Source of the DNA: a virus
DNA: 64,000 bases
Direction: 5' to 3' (one strand)
Virus record (IMG/VR): IMGVR_UViG_3300024359_000006
Location: 1 to 64,000 of that record
A program made the translations under genes and the position numbers. The notes under the pieces were generated by a model. The model saw only the letters and a program-made list of their open reading frames with translations. It did not search any database and was not told the origin of the DNA. This document shows, piece after piece, positions 15,503 through 24,624 of this stretch (position 1 is its first letter; the number at the start of each line of letters is the position of its first letter).

Positions 15503-16422
15503 TGAATTTTAAAACAATATTAGATAAATTAATAGAGGGTGGAAAACTTATTTTAGCTCAACCTACATTTATATTTAAAGATGATGAGGTTCCATTTAGT
15601 GAATATGTTGTCAAAAATACAGATGCTGGTAGAATTGATTTAATAGCTGAGGAATATTATGGAAGTGCTGTTGATTTAGAAAGTATTTTAAAATTTAATG
15701 GAATATCTGATCCGTTTTCAATTAACGAAGGTGATGTTTTAAAAATGCCAATAGATGATGCTGTTATTAAAAAATTAGAAAGGCCTAGCATTGCAATAAG
15801 TAATATAGTTAGACAAGAATTTATAGATGGTAAGAAATTAACTAAAAAAGATAAAAGAAGAATTGATTTTCTTAAAAAGAAATATAATCTTAAAGAAGTA
15901 CTCCCACCTAATATGTTAAAGTCTGGATTTAAAAACTTTGAATTAAGGAAAGAAGAAGGTGAAGATGTCATTAAGATGGGAATGGGTGTATCTACTCCAG
16001 AATCTTCATTTTCTGCACCTAAGAAGAAAGCCAAGAAAGTTTCAGTTAATGAGTCTGAAGCTGATTCAATTTCTAAAAAAATTAAAAGCGGTGCTAATGA
16101 AGAATTAACAGATGCTGAAATTGCAAAATTAGAAAATAGTGGAATTAAATCTTCTAATATTTCTAAAAAGGCGTCTAAGTTAGCTACTACATTTGATGGA
16201 AAAGAAATAGGAAACCGAGGAAATACTTCTTCTAATTTCACAGCCAATACGTCAGATGCATTAGACGATGACGGTAACAAGGTAGGAAACCAATCAGTAA
16301 CTCAATCTGAACAAATTGAAGGTGATAAAGTTACAAAAACTGTCACAAAAACTATTGTAAAACCAGATGGCTCTTCTGAAACTACTCAAACTGTTACTTT
16401 TTCTAAATACGAATCTAAATAA
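15502..16422 (+). CDS. LysM-domain baseplate protein (gp53-like)
   Basis: Residues 34-83 read as a LysM fold: a strand (EYVVKN), R-I-D-L-I-A-E-E-Y-Y-G, then L-E-S-I-L-K-F-N-G-I, then I-N-E-G-D-V-L-K-M-P. T4 gp53 and Afp7-type proteins of contractile injection systems carry such a domain in the baseplate. Residues 90-306 are a long, Ser/Lys-rich, probably disordered tail ending in a repetitive Thr/Val region. The gene lies between the tube-junction candidate and the hub. Confidence 0.65.
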   Translation: MNFKTILDKLIEGGKLILAQPTFIFKDDEVPFSEYVVKNTDAGRIDLIAEEYYGSAVDLESILKFNGISDPFSINEGDVLKMPIDDAVIKKLERPSIAISNIVRQEFIDGKKLTKKDKRRIDFLKKKYNLKEVLPPNMLKSGFKNFELRKEEGEDVIKMGMGVSTPESSFSAPKKKAKKVSVNESEADSISKKIKSGANEELTDAEIAKLENSGIKSSNISKKASKLATTFDGKEIGNRGNTSSNFTANTSDALDDDGNKVGNQSVTQSEQIEGDKVTKTVTKTIVKPDGSSETTQTVTFSKYESK

Positions 16423-16439
16423 TTTAGATAAATAATATA

Positions 16440-17963
16440 ATGGAGTTAAATAATAATATACTATCACTAATAGAGCCTAAAATTAGACCAACTGATGTTG
16501 AGTTAAAGGGAGGAACTGAATCCGGCGAAGGTGATAAAACTTCTAAGTCATTTGGTACAGATTTACCTAGAATAACAATTAATAATTACTTATTTGAAGA
16601 AGGAGATTTAATATCTTTTAAACTTAATACTGGAATTACTAAAAAATATCCAACCGTTAATGTTACTGTTATTGATACAGGTGGAACATTTGACATTGAT
16701 CAATTTCCTAGAGACGGAGATGTAATTACAGTTTATATTAATTCTAAAAACACAGATACTTTTAAAAGTATTCACATGGATTTTAATATTACATCAATAT
16801 CTTCACCTCCTAAAGGTTTACCAAATAGTCTTAAACAATATAGTTTTCAGGGCACATGTAAAGTACCAGGTTTATTTAGTGAAGATTGTGTTGCATATAC
16901 TGAAAACACAAGTTTAGGTCACTTAGAAGAAATTGCTACTAATTTAGAACTAGGTTTAGCATCAAACATTGACTCTACAGATGATACTCAAAATAGGCTA
17001 CAGGCTTATACAACTACATTAGATTATATTAAAGAAACTGTTAATTCCTCTTATATAGATGAAGAAAGTTTTCAAACATTTTACATTGATCAATACTACA
17101 ATTTAAACTTTGTAGAGATGAATAGAATTTTTAATTCTGAAAATGTAAGTCTTGAGAGCATGCAAAGTAATTTTGCTTCTTTAGCAAAAAGTTTTAGTCA
17201 AGAGGCAGGAGTAGAAGATAATACAGACAATATAGAGAATAAATTAATGTTAACTAATAACACGCAATTTGATAAAAGCAATGTTAAAATATCTCAATTT
17301 GCATTAAAAAATAATTCAAGTAAAATATCATTATTGAATGGTTATAGAAGAGTACTTCAAATGTGGGATGAATTAGAAGATAGTGAACCTACTGCATGGG
17401 ATACTGAGCGTTTAGTTGAGTTTGATGTTGAGGCGTATACTAGTAAAAATATTAGAGACGTTGAAGAACCTTTAAAAGGTAGGAGAGGTGAGACAGAATA
17501 TGATAATCATTCTAAATATAAATGGGTAGGTAGAATGCAAGATTATTCTTTAGAAGGAAATGTACACCTTAATCATAAGTATTCTATATTAAATAATTGG
17601 CAAAATTTACAGGAACTTGAAAAAATAAAACTAGTCGTAGAATTAGATTCTTTTAACCCAAGCTTATATGTATGTCAAAAAATACCAGTAATGATGTACA
17701 CTTATGATGAGATACAATCTGCAGCTGCTACCAAAACCCAAACAGGTTTAAAAGATAAAGGTGTAAAAACAGATGATAAAGCTTTTCCTAGTAAAACTGA
17801 AGAAGTTGAGGCTACAGAAGCTCCAGTAAGACAAGATGATTTTACATCTGGTCATTATGTTATCGGCGGAATAGAATATATATACTCAGACGGCGATCAA
17901 GCCTTAACTCAGCGATTAACTCTTTTAAGGAGGGAATGGCCAACAAGAGCAAATAATTTATAA
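16440..17963 (+). CDS. Baseplate hub protein (gp27-like)
   Basis: The N-terminal region (about 45-150) has the beta-rich pattern of phage hub or late-control D proteins, with F-E-E-G-D-L-I-S-F-K and F-P-R-D-G-D-V-I-T-V-Y-I. The second domain includes F-Y-I-D-Q-Y-Y-N-L-N-F-V-E, a recurrent hub motif. The tail is disordered then beta (HYVIGGIEYIYSDGD). In T4, gp27 forms the trimeric ring that holds the gp5 spike, and here the spike gene follows 1.5 kb later. A GATAAATAATATA sequence sits directly upstream. Confidence 0.65.
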   Translation: MELNNNILSLIEPKIRPTDVELKGGTESGEGDKTSKSFGTDLPRITINNYLFEEGDLISFKLNTGITKKYPTVNVTVIDTGGTFDIDQFPRDGDVITVYINSKNTDTFKSIHMDFNITSISSPPKGLPNSLKQYSFQGTCKVPGLFSEDCVAYTENTSLGHLEEIATNLELGLASNIDSTDDTQNRLQAYTTTLDYIKETVNSSYIDEESFQTFYIDQYYNLNFVEMNRIFNSENVSLESMQSNFASLAKSFSQEAGVEDNTDNIENKLMLTNNTQFDKSNVKISQFALKNNSSKISLLNGYRRVLQMWDELEDSEPTAWDTERLVEFDVEAYTSKNIRDVEEPLKGRRGETEYDNHSKYKWVGRMQDYSLEGNVHLNHKYSILNNWQNLQELEKIKLVVELDSFNPSLYVCQKIPVMMYTYDEIQSAAATKTQTGLKDKGVKTDDKAFPSKTEEVEATEAPVRQDDFTSGHYVIGGIEYIYSDGDQALTQRLTLLRREWPTRANNL

Positions 17964-17966
17964 GAA

Positions 17967-19349
17967 ATGGGTCTATTAGGAAATAAAAACAAATTTGCAA
18001 AAGCTAAAGGTAGAAGTGCTCATCCTTATGGTGATCCTACATTTCTTAGTTTCTTTTTAATGTTCGATTGGTATAGCCCAAAATCACCTTTGTTTAATGG
18101 TGATGCAACTAATTTTTTAAGAAATGTTATAGGAGATAACAATAGAGCAGATCAACTTGAAAAATTTAAAAAGTATTTAAAGAGAATAAATCAAGAAATG
18201 CCATGGTTTTGGCAATCAATTACTGGTTTAAATGCAGCATATGACTATGGTAAAATGGATGACGCTCTAGTATTTAAAGAAGGCGCAGAAATTGAAATAG
18301 GTTGTTTAGAAACTTTAGACTTTACAATGGCTGGTATTTTTAATATGTATCAATCAATTGTATTAGACACTGAAAGGTATGTACAAGTTTTACCAGATAA
18401 TTTATGTTATTTTAATGTTTACGTACATGTGCAAGAAATAAGAAATTTTGTGCCATTTATTGGAAGTGGAAGTGCTGTAGAAAGAGCAATGGCAGGTATT
18501 GAAAAGGCAAAAGGAGCTGCAAGTTCCTTAGCAGCGTTTAAAGCTGGAGACGCAGCAGACAGAAAAAAATTAATAGAAGATAACAAGGATGGTGTTTTAG
18601 GCAAAATACAAGACAGACTTAATTCTGACCAACTTGATTGGAAGTCAAAGGGATTAGGACCTAGATTTATAACTAAATTAGGAAAATGTAAGTTTAGTTA
18701 TAATAATGGAATGGATATGTTTAGTGAGATAAGTAATGCTGAATTAGGAAGCCCTGTGCAACACAAATTAAAATTTAAATTTCATACAAGTAAAGTTCAT
18801 GAATTTGAATATTTAACAGGTTTTAATCATGTAGATCCTGATCCTCTTAGTCCATTTAATAATGACATATTAAATGATTTAGCAAATGATGCTGTAAATC
18901 AATTAGTTACTAAAGGAACTGCATTTGCTAAAGGAAAACTTGAAGACTTTAAAAATAAACTATTATTAGGAAACGTATACGGTGCTAATGCTCTTTCTAA
19001 AATACAAGATGTTTTTAATTCAGGTTCTATAAATGCTATAGTACCTTTAGTAAAAGGAGAAGATCCAAAAGGAGAGCCCGAAAACGTTGGAAGACCTATA
19101 GGTGACAATGTTCACCCTGTACTTCCAGCTGACGAAGTTGCATTAGAATCTACTAAAATTTACGAAGATACTCCAGAAGAACAGCCATTAACAAGTACTA
19201 ATACAATGCCAATCGCAAGCCCGGAAGTGCCATTAGAATCTACTAGAATTTATGATGATGCTCCGGAAGAAGGCACATTGAATAGTACTAGAATTTATGA
19301 TGATGCTCCACCTGAAAGTCCATTAGAAAATAGCAATGTTTATGAGTAA
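17967..19349 (+). CDS. Virion protein with C-terminal acidic repeats
   Basis: Residues 25-170 contain F-L-S-F-F-L-M-F-D-W-Y-S-P and several Trp/Tyr-rich blocks. Residues 235-275 (L-K-F-K-F-H-T-S-K-V-H-E-F-E-Y) look like tube-type strands, so a role near the tube base is possible. The last 70 residues repeat P-L-E-S-T-R-I-Y-D-D-A-P-E-E about four times with variation. Location between hub and spike supports a baseplate protein. Exact identity is not recognised. Confidence 0.55.
   Translation: MGLLGNKNKFAKAKGRSAHPYGDPTFLSFFLMFDWYSPKSPLFNGDATNFLRNVIGDNNRADQLEKFKKYLKRINQEMPWFWQSITGLNAAYDYGKMDDALVFKEGAEIEIGCLETLDFTMAGIFNMYQSIVLDTERYVQVLPDNLCYFNVYVHVQEIRNFVPFIGSGSAVERAMAGIEKAKGAASSLAAFKAGDAADRKKLIEDNKDGVLGKIQDRLNSDQLDWKSKGLGPRFITKLGKCKFSYNNGMDMFSEISNAELGSPVQHKLKFKFHTSKVHEFEYLTGFNHVDPDPLSPFNNDILNDLANDAVNQLVTKGTAFAKGKLEDFKNKLLLGNVYGANALSKIQDVFNSGSINAIVPLVKGEDPKGEPENVGRPIGDNVHPVLPADEVALESTKIYEDTPEEQPLTSTNTMPIASPEVPLESTRIYDDAPEEGTLNSTRIYDDAPPESPLENSNVYE
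19141..19346 (+). repeat. Degenerate coding repeat (LESTRIYDDAPEE units)
   Basis: About four imperfect units of 14-18 residues at the C-terminus of the 17967 gene, two of them nearly identical at the DNA level. The unit is acidic with a conserved I-Y-[DE]-D core and could be a flexible docking tail. Confidence 0.7.
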
Positions 19350-19497
19350 ACGTGGTAATAAAACTCAATTAAGAATTTTAGAATTTGCAAGAAACATAGT
19401 GTGTGGAAAGGTAATGGATTCACCAGAAGATATTCAATTTTATTTAAACTATAGAGTAGAAATCGAAGAAACTCTAAGAAATTGGTCAGAAGATTAA
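19342..19497 (+). CDS. Small helical protein, 51 aa
   Basis: The ATG overlaps the end of the previous gene (eight bases), and the frame is open to a TAA just before the next promoter-like motif. The product, starting M-S-K-R-G-N-K, is helical with a C-terminal E-E-T-L-R-N-W. It is short, but the tight fit between genes makes it credible. No family is recognised. Confidence 0.55.
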   Translation: MSKRGNKTQLRILEFARNIVCGKVMDSPEDIQFYLNYRVEIEETLRNWSED

Positions 19498-19512
19498 CAG
19501 AATATATAATAT

Positions 19513-20235
19513 ATGAAGGCTGAAGAATTATATAAAGATAATTTAAGGGATACTCATTGGTTGGGAAAGGTTGTTGATACAGCTGATCCTTTAATTGAAG
19601 GTAGATGTCGAGTGATGGTATATGGTAAGTTTGATAAAATACCAACTGAATCAATTCCATGGGCAACATCTTCTAATAGTAATATGATAGGTAGTTATTC
19701 TACTCCAAAATTAGGAGATATTGTTTCTGTTAACTTTGATAATGGAGATATTTACCATCCTGAATATACTTATACAATTAACAGCAAAGATAGAAATACA
19801 TTTAAAACAGAAATATTAGAAGCGCTAGGAGCTGAGGAAGCTGTTAAAGCACAATCAATTGTATATGATGTTGATAATAAATTTAGAATCTATTATGAAC
19901 CAAATGAAGGTTTAATAGTTTCAATGGGTGATGGAATTAAAACAGAGCCTTTTATAAATGTAAAACAAACGGGTGAAATACACATTCATACTGATCAAGA
20001 AGGTAAGGTTGAAGTGTTTACAGATGGAGACGTTGAGGTCAAAGGTAAAAAGGTACATGTTAATAGCCCAGCAGTTGAGCTTGGTGAACTTGCACTTGAA
20101 CAAGTAATTAAAGGAAATACTTTTCAAGCTTTATTTAACACACATACTCACACTGGAAATTTAGGACTACCTACAACTCCTCCTATGGTACCATTAACAG
20201 GAACAGAATTAAGTAAAATAACTAAAACGGAATAA
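19513..20235 (+). CDS. Baseplate central spike protein (gp5/VgrG-like, no lysozyme)
   Basis: Residues 15-95 form an OB-fold-like segment (LGKVVDTADPLIEGRCRVMV then LGDIVSVNFDNGD). Residues 150-195 have the short alternating strands of a spike beta-helix (GEIHIHTD, VEVFTDGDVEVKGKKVHVNS). The C-terminus N-T-H-T-H-T-G-N-L-G-L-P-T-T-P-P is typical of gpV/gp5-type spikes. T4 gp5 carries a lysozyme domain between these parts; here it is absent, so cell-wall digestion must come from elsewhere. AATATATAATAT lies just before the start. Confidence 0.82.
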   Translation: MKAEELYKDNLRDTHWLGKVVDTADPLIEGRCRVMVYGKFDKIPTESIPWATSSNSNMIGSYSTPKLGDIVSVNFDNGDIYHPEYTYTINSKDRNTFKTEILEALGAEEAVKAQSIVYDVDNKFRIYYEPNEGLIVSMGDGIKTEPFINVKQTGEIHIHTDQEGKVEVFTDGDVEVKGKKVHVNSPAVELGELALEQVIKGNTFQALFNTHTHTGNLGLPTTPPMVPLTGTELSKITKTE

Positions 20236-20237
20236 AA

Positions 20238-20762
20238 ATGGCAAGTAAAGATACTTTAATATTTGAAGGTTTATTAAGAGCAGATGTAAAAGAACAAGAA
20301 GAAAACCTAAAACTAAGGTTAGAAGGAGGTGATTTAAATAATGTAAGACTTGATGATTTTTTAACATCTGATTATAAAGGTGAGGAATTAGTAACTCCTC
20401 CAGGTGGAATTTATAATGCTCAAAAGGAATTAGAAGAGTGGATGAATGCAAATAGACCTGCGCCCGGAGAAGACCAAGATAAAATTAAAAAGAAAATGTG
20501 GAGACAGTTTTCAAAAGAAATGTCTAAAGAAATTTCAAAAAATATAGTAGATTGGTTAAACAAAGATGTAATTCCTAATTTAGCTGTTACTATTAATAAT
20601 CAAATTTTAGATTTAGAGTTTGATTTGACTATTCCTATAGGAGAAATAAATGTTGTAGGCACCGCAGCTGCTCAAAATAATACAACACCTATCACCTTAA
20701 GTGGAGTCCAAACTTCTGATCCTTTGACTACTACATTGGAGATTAAAACTGAAATAATTTAA
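20238..20762 (+). CDS. Virion-cluster protein, 174 aa
   Basis: Two bases after the spike gene. Residues 1-95 are helical and charged. Residues 100-174 are beta-like and Thr/Pro-rich (LDLEFDLTIPIGEINVVGT). No PAAR tip motif is visible, although the position after the spike is where a tip protein might be encoded. Function unknown; baseplate role inferred from location. Confidence 0.55.
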   Translation: MASKDTLIFEGLLRADVKEQEENLKLRLEGGDLNNVRLDDFLTSDYKGEELVTPPGGIYNAQKELEEWMNANRPAPGEDQDKIKKKMWRQFSKEMSKEISKNIVDWLNKDVIPNLAVTINNQILDLEFDLTIPIGEINVVGTAAAQNNTTPITLSGVQTSDPLTTTLEIKTEII

Positions 20763-20788
20763 TTTACGATATATTATAATAATATTAT

Positions 20789-20798
20789 GATATATAAT
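20789..20798 (+). promoter_or_regulatory. Candidate late promoter GATATATAAT
   Basis: Exact motif, 35 bases before the S1-domain gene at 20824. A second, weaker GATATATTATAAT lies at 20768. Confidence 0.6.
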
Positions 20799-20823
20799 TT
20801 ACTAACACTTTAAAAAAATAAAA

Positions 20824-22023
20824 ATGATAGAAAAACAGAATGCTGACTTTTTTGATAAAGATGGCAATTTCGACTGGGATGGATATGAATCAACGTGTCC
20901 AAAAATTTTAAGAACCCCAAACCCACACATAAAAGTAGTAAACGATAAGCATAAAGTATATAGTAGAGAGCCATATGCTCAAGAAATGTATAATAAGCTT
21001 ATAGGTCACATTGAAGAAAATGACATTATTACTCATATTAAATATGGATCTGCTTATAATGGTAAAGTTTTTGCAGTTACAGACATGACTGCAAGTATTG
21101 ACATTGGCTACAGACAGCTTGTTTATGTTAATTTAGAAAAAGAGGATGATGAATTCAAAGGCATGCAAACTGGAGATGAGGTTAGTGTTATTATTACATC
21201 ATTGATGGAAGATGATAGACAACCTATAATGGGCAGTGTTAGTGAAGGAACTAAACAGGCTACTTTCCAAGAAATGTTAGGTGCTATTGAAGAACAAGAT
21301 ACTGCATGGGTCGGTACAGTTACTAGAATGCTATCTGCTGCTGGTTATATGGTTAATGTTAAGGGTATAGAGTGTTTTATGCCAGGTAGTCTTGCAGGCA
21401 TTAATAAATTACATGATTTTGAAAGCATAGTAGGACAAGAAATCTATGTTGTACCTGTTAGTTTTTCTAAAGAAAGAAAAATAATGGTTGTATCTCATAG
21501 AGCATATCTTAAAACATTAATTCCAGATGCTATTGAAAAATTAAAAGAAACGGCAGGTGAATATATTACTGGAAGTGTTACAGGTTCTGCTAAATATGGA
21601 GTTTTCTGTGAATTCTCACAATGTTTAACTGGTATGATTCATGTTAATGATTTAGATGGAGATACATTGGCTAGACATAAAAATAGAGAAATAGAACCGG
21701 GTGAAGAGATTAAGTTTAAAGTAAAAGATATTGTATCTGATACTAAAATAACCTTGACTCAAAGAGACGATGTCGAATTAAATCCATGGTTAGAAATTAA
21801 TAAGAAATTTAAAGTACCTTCTGAGGTTGAGGCTACTGTAAAAACTTGTAAAGATTATGGTTTATTCGTGGAGTTAGAAGAAGGCATTGTTGGACTATTA
21901 CATGTTAGTGAAATTGGAGAAGACAATATTAAAAAATACCGGCCAAAACAAACTATCAACGTTTTAATTACTAAAATAGAAGAAGATACTAAGAAGATAT
22001 TCTTAAAATTACCTAAGGAATAA
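20824..22023 (+). CDS. S1-domain RNA-binding protein, ribosomal protein bS1-like
   Basis: Four S1-type OB repeats can be placed at residues 75-138, 160-226, 245-313 and 333-396. The last two are clearest (GSVTGSAKYGVFCEF..GMIHVNDL; ATVKTCKDYGLFVEL..GLLHVSEI). The N-terminus N-F-D-W-D-G-Y-E resembles Bacteroidota bS1. Host bS1 has six repeats, so this is a shortened form. bS1 recruits mRNA to the ribosome, which matters in hosts that make little use of Shine-Dalgarno pairing. A late-type promoter and a place among virion genes suggest late translation control or packaging. Confidence 0.88.
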   Translation: MIEKQNADFFDKDGNFDWDGYESTCPKILRTPNPHIKVVNDKHKVYSREPYAQEMYNKLIGHIEENDIITHIKYGSAYNGKVFAVTDMTASIDIGYRQLVYVNLEKEDDEFKGMQTGDEVSVIITSLMEDDRQPIMGSVSEGTKQATFQEMLGAIEEQDTAWVGTVTRMLSAAGYMVNVKGIECFMPGSLAGINKLHDFESIVGQEIYVVPVSFSKERKIMVVSHRAYLKTLIPDAIEKLKETAGEYITGSVTGSAKYGVFCEFSQCLTGMIHVNDLDGDTLARHKNREIEPGEEIKFKVKDIVSDTKITLTQRDDVELNPWLEINKKFKVPSEVEATVKTCKDYGLFVELEEGIVGLLHVSEIGEDNIKKYRPKQTINVLITKIEEDTKKIFLKLPKE

Positions 22024-22043
22024 TTTAGGTAATAAATAAATGT

Positions 22044-22053
22044 GATATATAAA
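22044..22053 (+). promoter_or_regulatory. Candidate late promoter GATATATAAA
   Basis: Exact motif, 32 bases before the ATG at 22076, in the short gap after the S1-domain gene. Confidence 0.55.
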
Positions 22054-22075
22054 TAAATAATTTATTTTATATTGC

Positions 22076-23389
22076 ATGCTAACGTATCAAATTACAAAAC
22101 ATAAAAGTAAAGAATATATTTTACAAGATTCTCTTGTCGGAATAGAGTTTGAATTTTATTCCGATAAGAGTCTTGAAAATACTCAAAAGGAGCTTGCTCA
22201 ATTATTAGGTAAAAAGATTAGACTAGAGGATAAAGCACATAGTGACTTTGTACCAACTGATAAAGAATTTAAAATTGAGCCAGATATGAGTGGAGGTAAA
22301 GGTCTAATGGAACTTGTTACAGGTCCAACCCCATATTCTGTTGCAAGAAATATAATACTTAAAACACTTGGCTGGATTCAAGAAAACGGCTACACTACTG
22401 AAAAAAGTTCAATTCACCTAAATTTAAGCTTTGATCCTAAAAAAACTAATAAACCTAGTTTAATATCTAAAATGGACACTCTTAAATTTATTTTAGGATT
22501 TAATGAAAATGAAGTTTACAAATTATTTCCAAATAGAAAAGATAGTGTATATGCTAAGTCTGTGAAATGGATAACTCCTAAAATTGATTATAATTACTTT
22601 GAAGGACAAAACATTAATTCACATGTTTTTCATTTTGCAACTGAAAAATATTATGGAGTTAATTTTGAAAAATTACAACAAGGTTATTTAGAATTTAGAT
22701 ACATCGGTGGTAAAGATTATGAAAATAAAACTACTAATATTTTATACCTATTAGACCGGTTTTTACTGCAACTTTGGTCAATTGCTAATCAAACTAAATA
22801 TACTGATTTAAATTATATTGAACTTAAAAAAATTCTTAATAAAAACTATAAATTTACTGAGATATTAAAAGATTGGAGAAAGTTAAAAGATTATTATCCT
22901 GATATTAATTTATACGTAGATTTAAAAGATAATGAAAAAATAATTGACATGTATTGGCCTAAGATATTGATGGAAGTTGTACAATTAATTAGCCATGGCG
23001 GATTAGAAAAAGGAGATATTAATTATGATAGTGATATTAGTAGAGTGCAAGTAAGTGGAGGTAAATTGCCATTTTGTTTTGATTTAAGTAATTATGATTT
23101 TGTAGACTGTGAAATCGCGGGTTCTATAAGTTTTTGTGATATTTTTAGAAGTCAAATTAGTAATGCTACTCTATTAAGATGTAATTTATACCAAGGCACG
23201 TCTGTTGAAGGTAGTAAAGTAGAATCATGTTATGTTAATCAAACATGTGAAGTTAAAAATAGTTATGTGTTTCAGTGGGATTCTGTATTTAAAGGTAAAA
23301 TGATTGGTGGAATATTTAGACACGGTCAAATAGGTAAAGAAGCTGAATTTGACGGTACTGAAATAATAACTAGTAAAAAAATTAATTAA
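22076..23389 (+). CDS. Amidoligase-like protein with C-terminal pentapeptide-like beta-helix
   Basis: Residues 21-27 read V-G-I-E-F-E-F, 68-84 read I-E-P-D-M-S-G.. to E-L-V-T-G-P, and 114-118 read H-L-N-L-S. This is the block order of the amidoligase family (ATP-grasp-related COOH-NH2 ligases). Residues 335-430 show short Cys/Ser/Asn-rich repeats (FVDCEIAGSISFCDI) like pentapeptide or right-handed beta-helix proteins. It lies between the S1-domain gene and the baseplate wedge genes under its own late-type motif. An enzyme in this position could modify a virion or host protein; that is inference. The family call is by motif only. Confidence 0.6.
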   Translation: MLTYQITKHKSKEYILQDSLVGIEFEFYSDKSLENTQKELAQLLGKKIRLEDKAHSDFVPTDKEFKIEPDMSGGKGLMELVTGPTPYSVARNIILKTLGWIQENGYTTEKSSIHLNLSFDPKKTNKPSLISKMDTLKFILGFNENEVYKLFPNRKDSVYAKSVKWITPKIDYNYFEGQNINSHVFHFATEKYYGVNFEKLQQGYLEFRYIGGKDYENKTTNILYLLDRFLLQLWSIANQTKYTDLNYIELKKILNKNYKFTEILKDWRKLKDYYPDINLYVDLKDNEKIIDMYWPKILMEVVQLISHGGLEKGDINYDSDISRVQVSGGKLPFCFDLSNYDFVDCEIAGSISFCDIFRSQISNATLLRCNLYQGTSVEGSKVESCYVNQTCEVKNSYVFQWDSVFKGKMIGGIFRHGQIGKEAEFDGTEIITSKKIN

Positions 23390-23391
23390 AA

Positions 23392-24237
23392 ATGAGTGAT
23401 ATTAGAAGCGGCGATAATATAGATTTAAGTCAAGGTAGAGATTATGGGACTGATTGTTTAACTGAATTCTTAAATGAAATTGGTTCAGAAATAACAGGAG
23501 CATGTATGGTACCTCTTAATTTGCCACAAGCTGAAATAATAAACATTATAAAAAGAGCAGTAAAATGGTTCCGGAAAAATTATGAATATAGTCTTAGAGA
23601 AAACTATTTTCATGTACCTAATGGAGTTTTTAGTAGTCAAAGTTTTAAGACAACTAGAACTTTAAACTTTCCAAAGGAAAATGCAACATCAGGTGCTGGT
23701 GAAGTCTTTTCAATATATGGAGTGTATGACCTTGCATCTGGTTGGAATACAGGTGGAAGTGGATTAGATTTAAGATTTGCAGGCGGTGCTGATTTTAATA
23801 TTGAAAAAATGTTTTTTAGTAATTCATTTGCAGGAACAGGAGCAGCTGAATCTGCAGAAGAACTTCAATATTATGTAATTAACCAAAGTTATTTTGATAT
23901 GGCTCGTCAAATCCTAGAAAACCCTTTGAGTTTTCACTATTCACAACTAACAGGTCAGCTTAAATTTATGGGAGATACTCCTAAAGGTGATGTAATAATT
24001 GAGTGTTATGAAAGTATTGAAAACTGTGCATTATATAATGATGAAATATTTTTTAGATATGTTGCAGCTAAAGTAAAACAAGCCGTTGGTGCTAAATTAG
24101 GAGTCTTTAAATTCTCTTTACCAGGTGGTGTTGAAATTGATTATGATGGCATTAAAGGCATGGGTGACGAAGAAATGGATAGAGTGCTTGAGGAAATTAA
24201 AGGAGATGAAGGTGTTGACTGGATGTTTCACTCATAA
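23392..24237 (+). CDS. Virion structural protein, 281 aa (neck or baseplate)
   Basis: Starts two bases after the amidoligase-like gene. The N-terminal 80 residues are helical (AEIINIIKRAVKWFRKNYEY), the middle is Gly-rich, and the C-terminus has I-F-F-R-Y-V-A-A-K-V-K-Q-A-V-G and an acidic helix. I do not recognise the family. Its place directly before gp25 and gp6 suggests a structural component of neck or baseplate. Confidence 0.6.
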   Translation: MSDIRSGDNIDLSQGRDYGTDCLTEFLNEIGSEITGACMVPLNLPQAEIINIIKRAVKWFRKNYEYSLRENYFHVPNGVFSSQSFKTTRTLNFPKENATSGAGEVFSIYGVYDLASGWNTGGSGLDLRFAGGADFNIEKMFFSNSFAGTGAAESAEELQYYVINQSYFDMARQILENPLSFHYSQLTGQLKFMGDTPKGDVIIECYESIENCALYNDEIFFRYVAAKVKQAVGAKLGVFKFSLPGGVEIDYDGIKGMGDEEMDRVLEEIKGDEGVDWMFHS

Positions 24238-24256
24238 AAAAACGGATAAATAATTA

Positions 24257-24613
24257 ATGGAACTGTATATCAAAACATTAGGCGACCCTAACTATGATCC
24301 AAAAAGAGTAGATGTAGAGAATGAATTAAGTCAACTTTTAATTCAAATCGAAACACTTCTTTTTACAAGTAGTGGAGATGTATTAGGAAATACTAGATTC
24401 GGTGTTGATTTAGAACAAATGATATATGATTTTCAATTTAATGAATTTGAAATAAAAAGAGTAATAGAAGATCAGATAGAGGAGTATTGTCCAAATTCTG
24501 GTAAATATAAGACTAAGGTAGATATTAATTTTACAAGAGGTGAAGTAAGAGATATTGCTCAAATAAATATAACAGTAGACTCTAAGTATTTGATTGGAGT
24601 TTATGTAAATTAA
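24257..24613 (+). CDS. Baseplate wedge protein gp25 (GPW/gp25 family)
   Basis: The 118-aa product matches the gp25 pattern: an N-terminal helix (NELSQLLIQIETLLFTSSG), then the signature D-V-L-G-N-T-R-F-G-V-D-L-E (residues 50-62), then a strand-rich C-terminus. gp25 joins the inner baseplate to the sheath and is conserved in all contractile tails. GATAAATAATTA stands directly upstream. The gp6-like gene follows after 11 bases, as in other contractile tails. Confidence 0.88.
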   Translation: MELYIKTLGDPNYDPKRVDVENELSQLLIQIETLLFTSSGDVLGNTRFGVDLEQMIYDFQFNEFEIKRVIEDQIEEYCPNSGKYKTKVDINFTRGEVRDIAQINITVDSKYLIGVYVN

Positions 24614-24624
24614 AAGATTAAAGA

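Noticed and set aside
15657-16280. Minus-strand ORF of 207 codons
   Set aside because: Shadow of the Ser/Lys-rich low-complexity tail of the LysM gene.
19513-20235. Lysozyme domain in the spike protein
   Set aside because: The length (240 aa) leaves no room and no catalytic Glu motif was seen between the OB and beta-helix parts.
22011-22030. ACCTAA/TTAGGT inverted repeat at the end of the S1-domain gene
   Set aside because: Six-base stem, no T run, so not convincing as a terminator; a similar A/T palindrome ends the LysM gene at 16413-16431.
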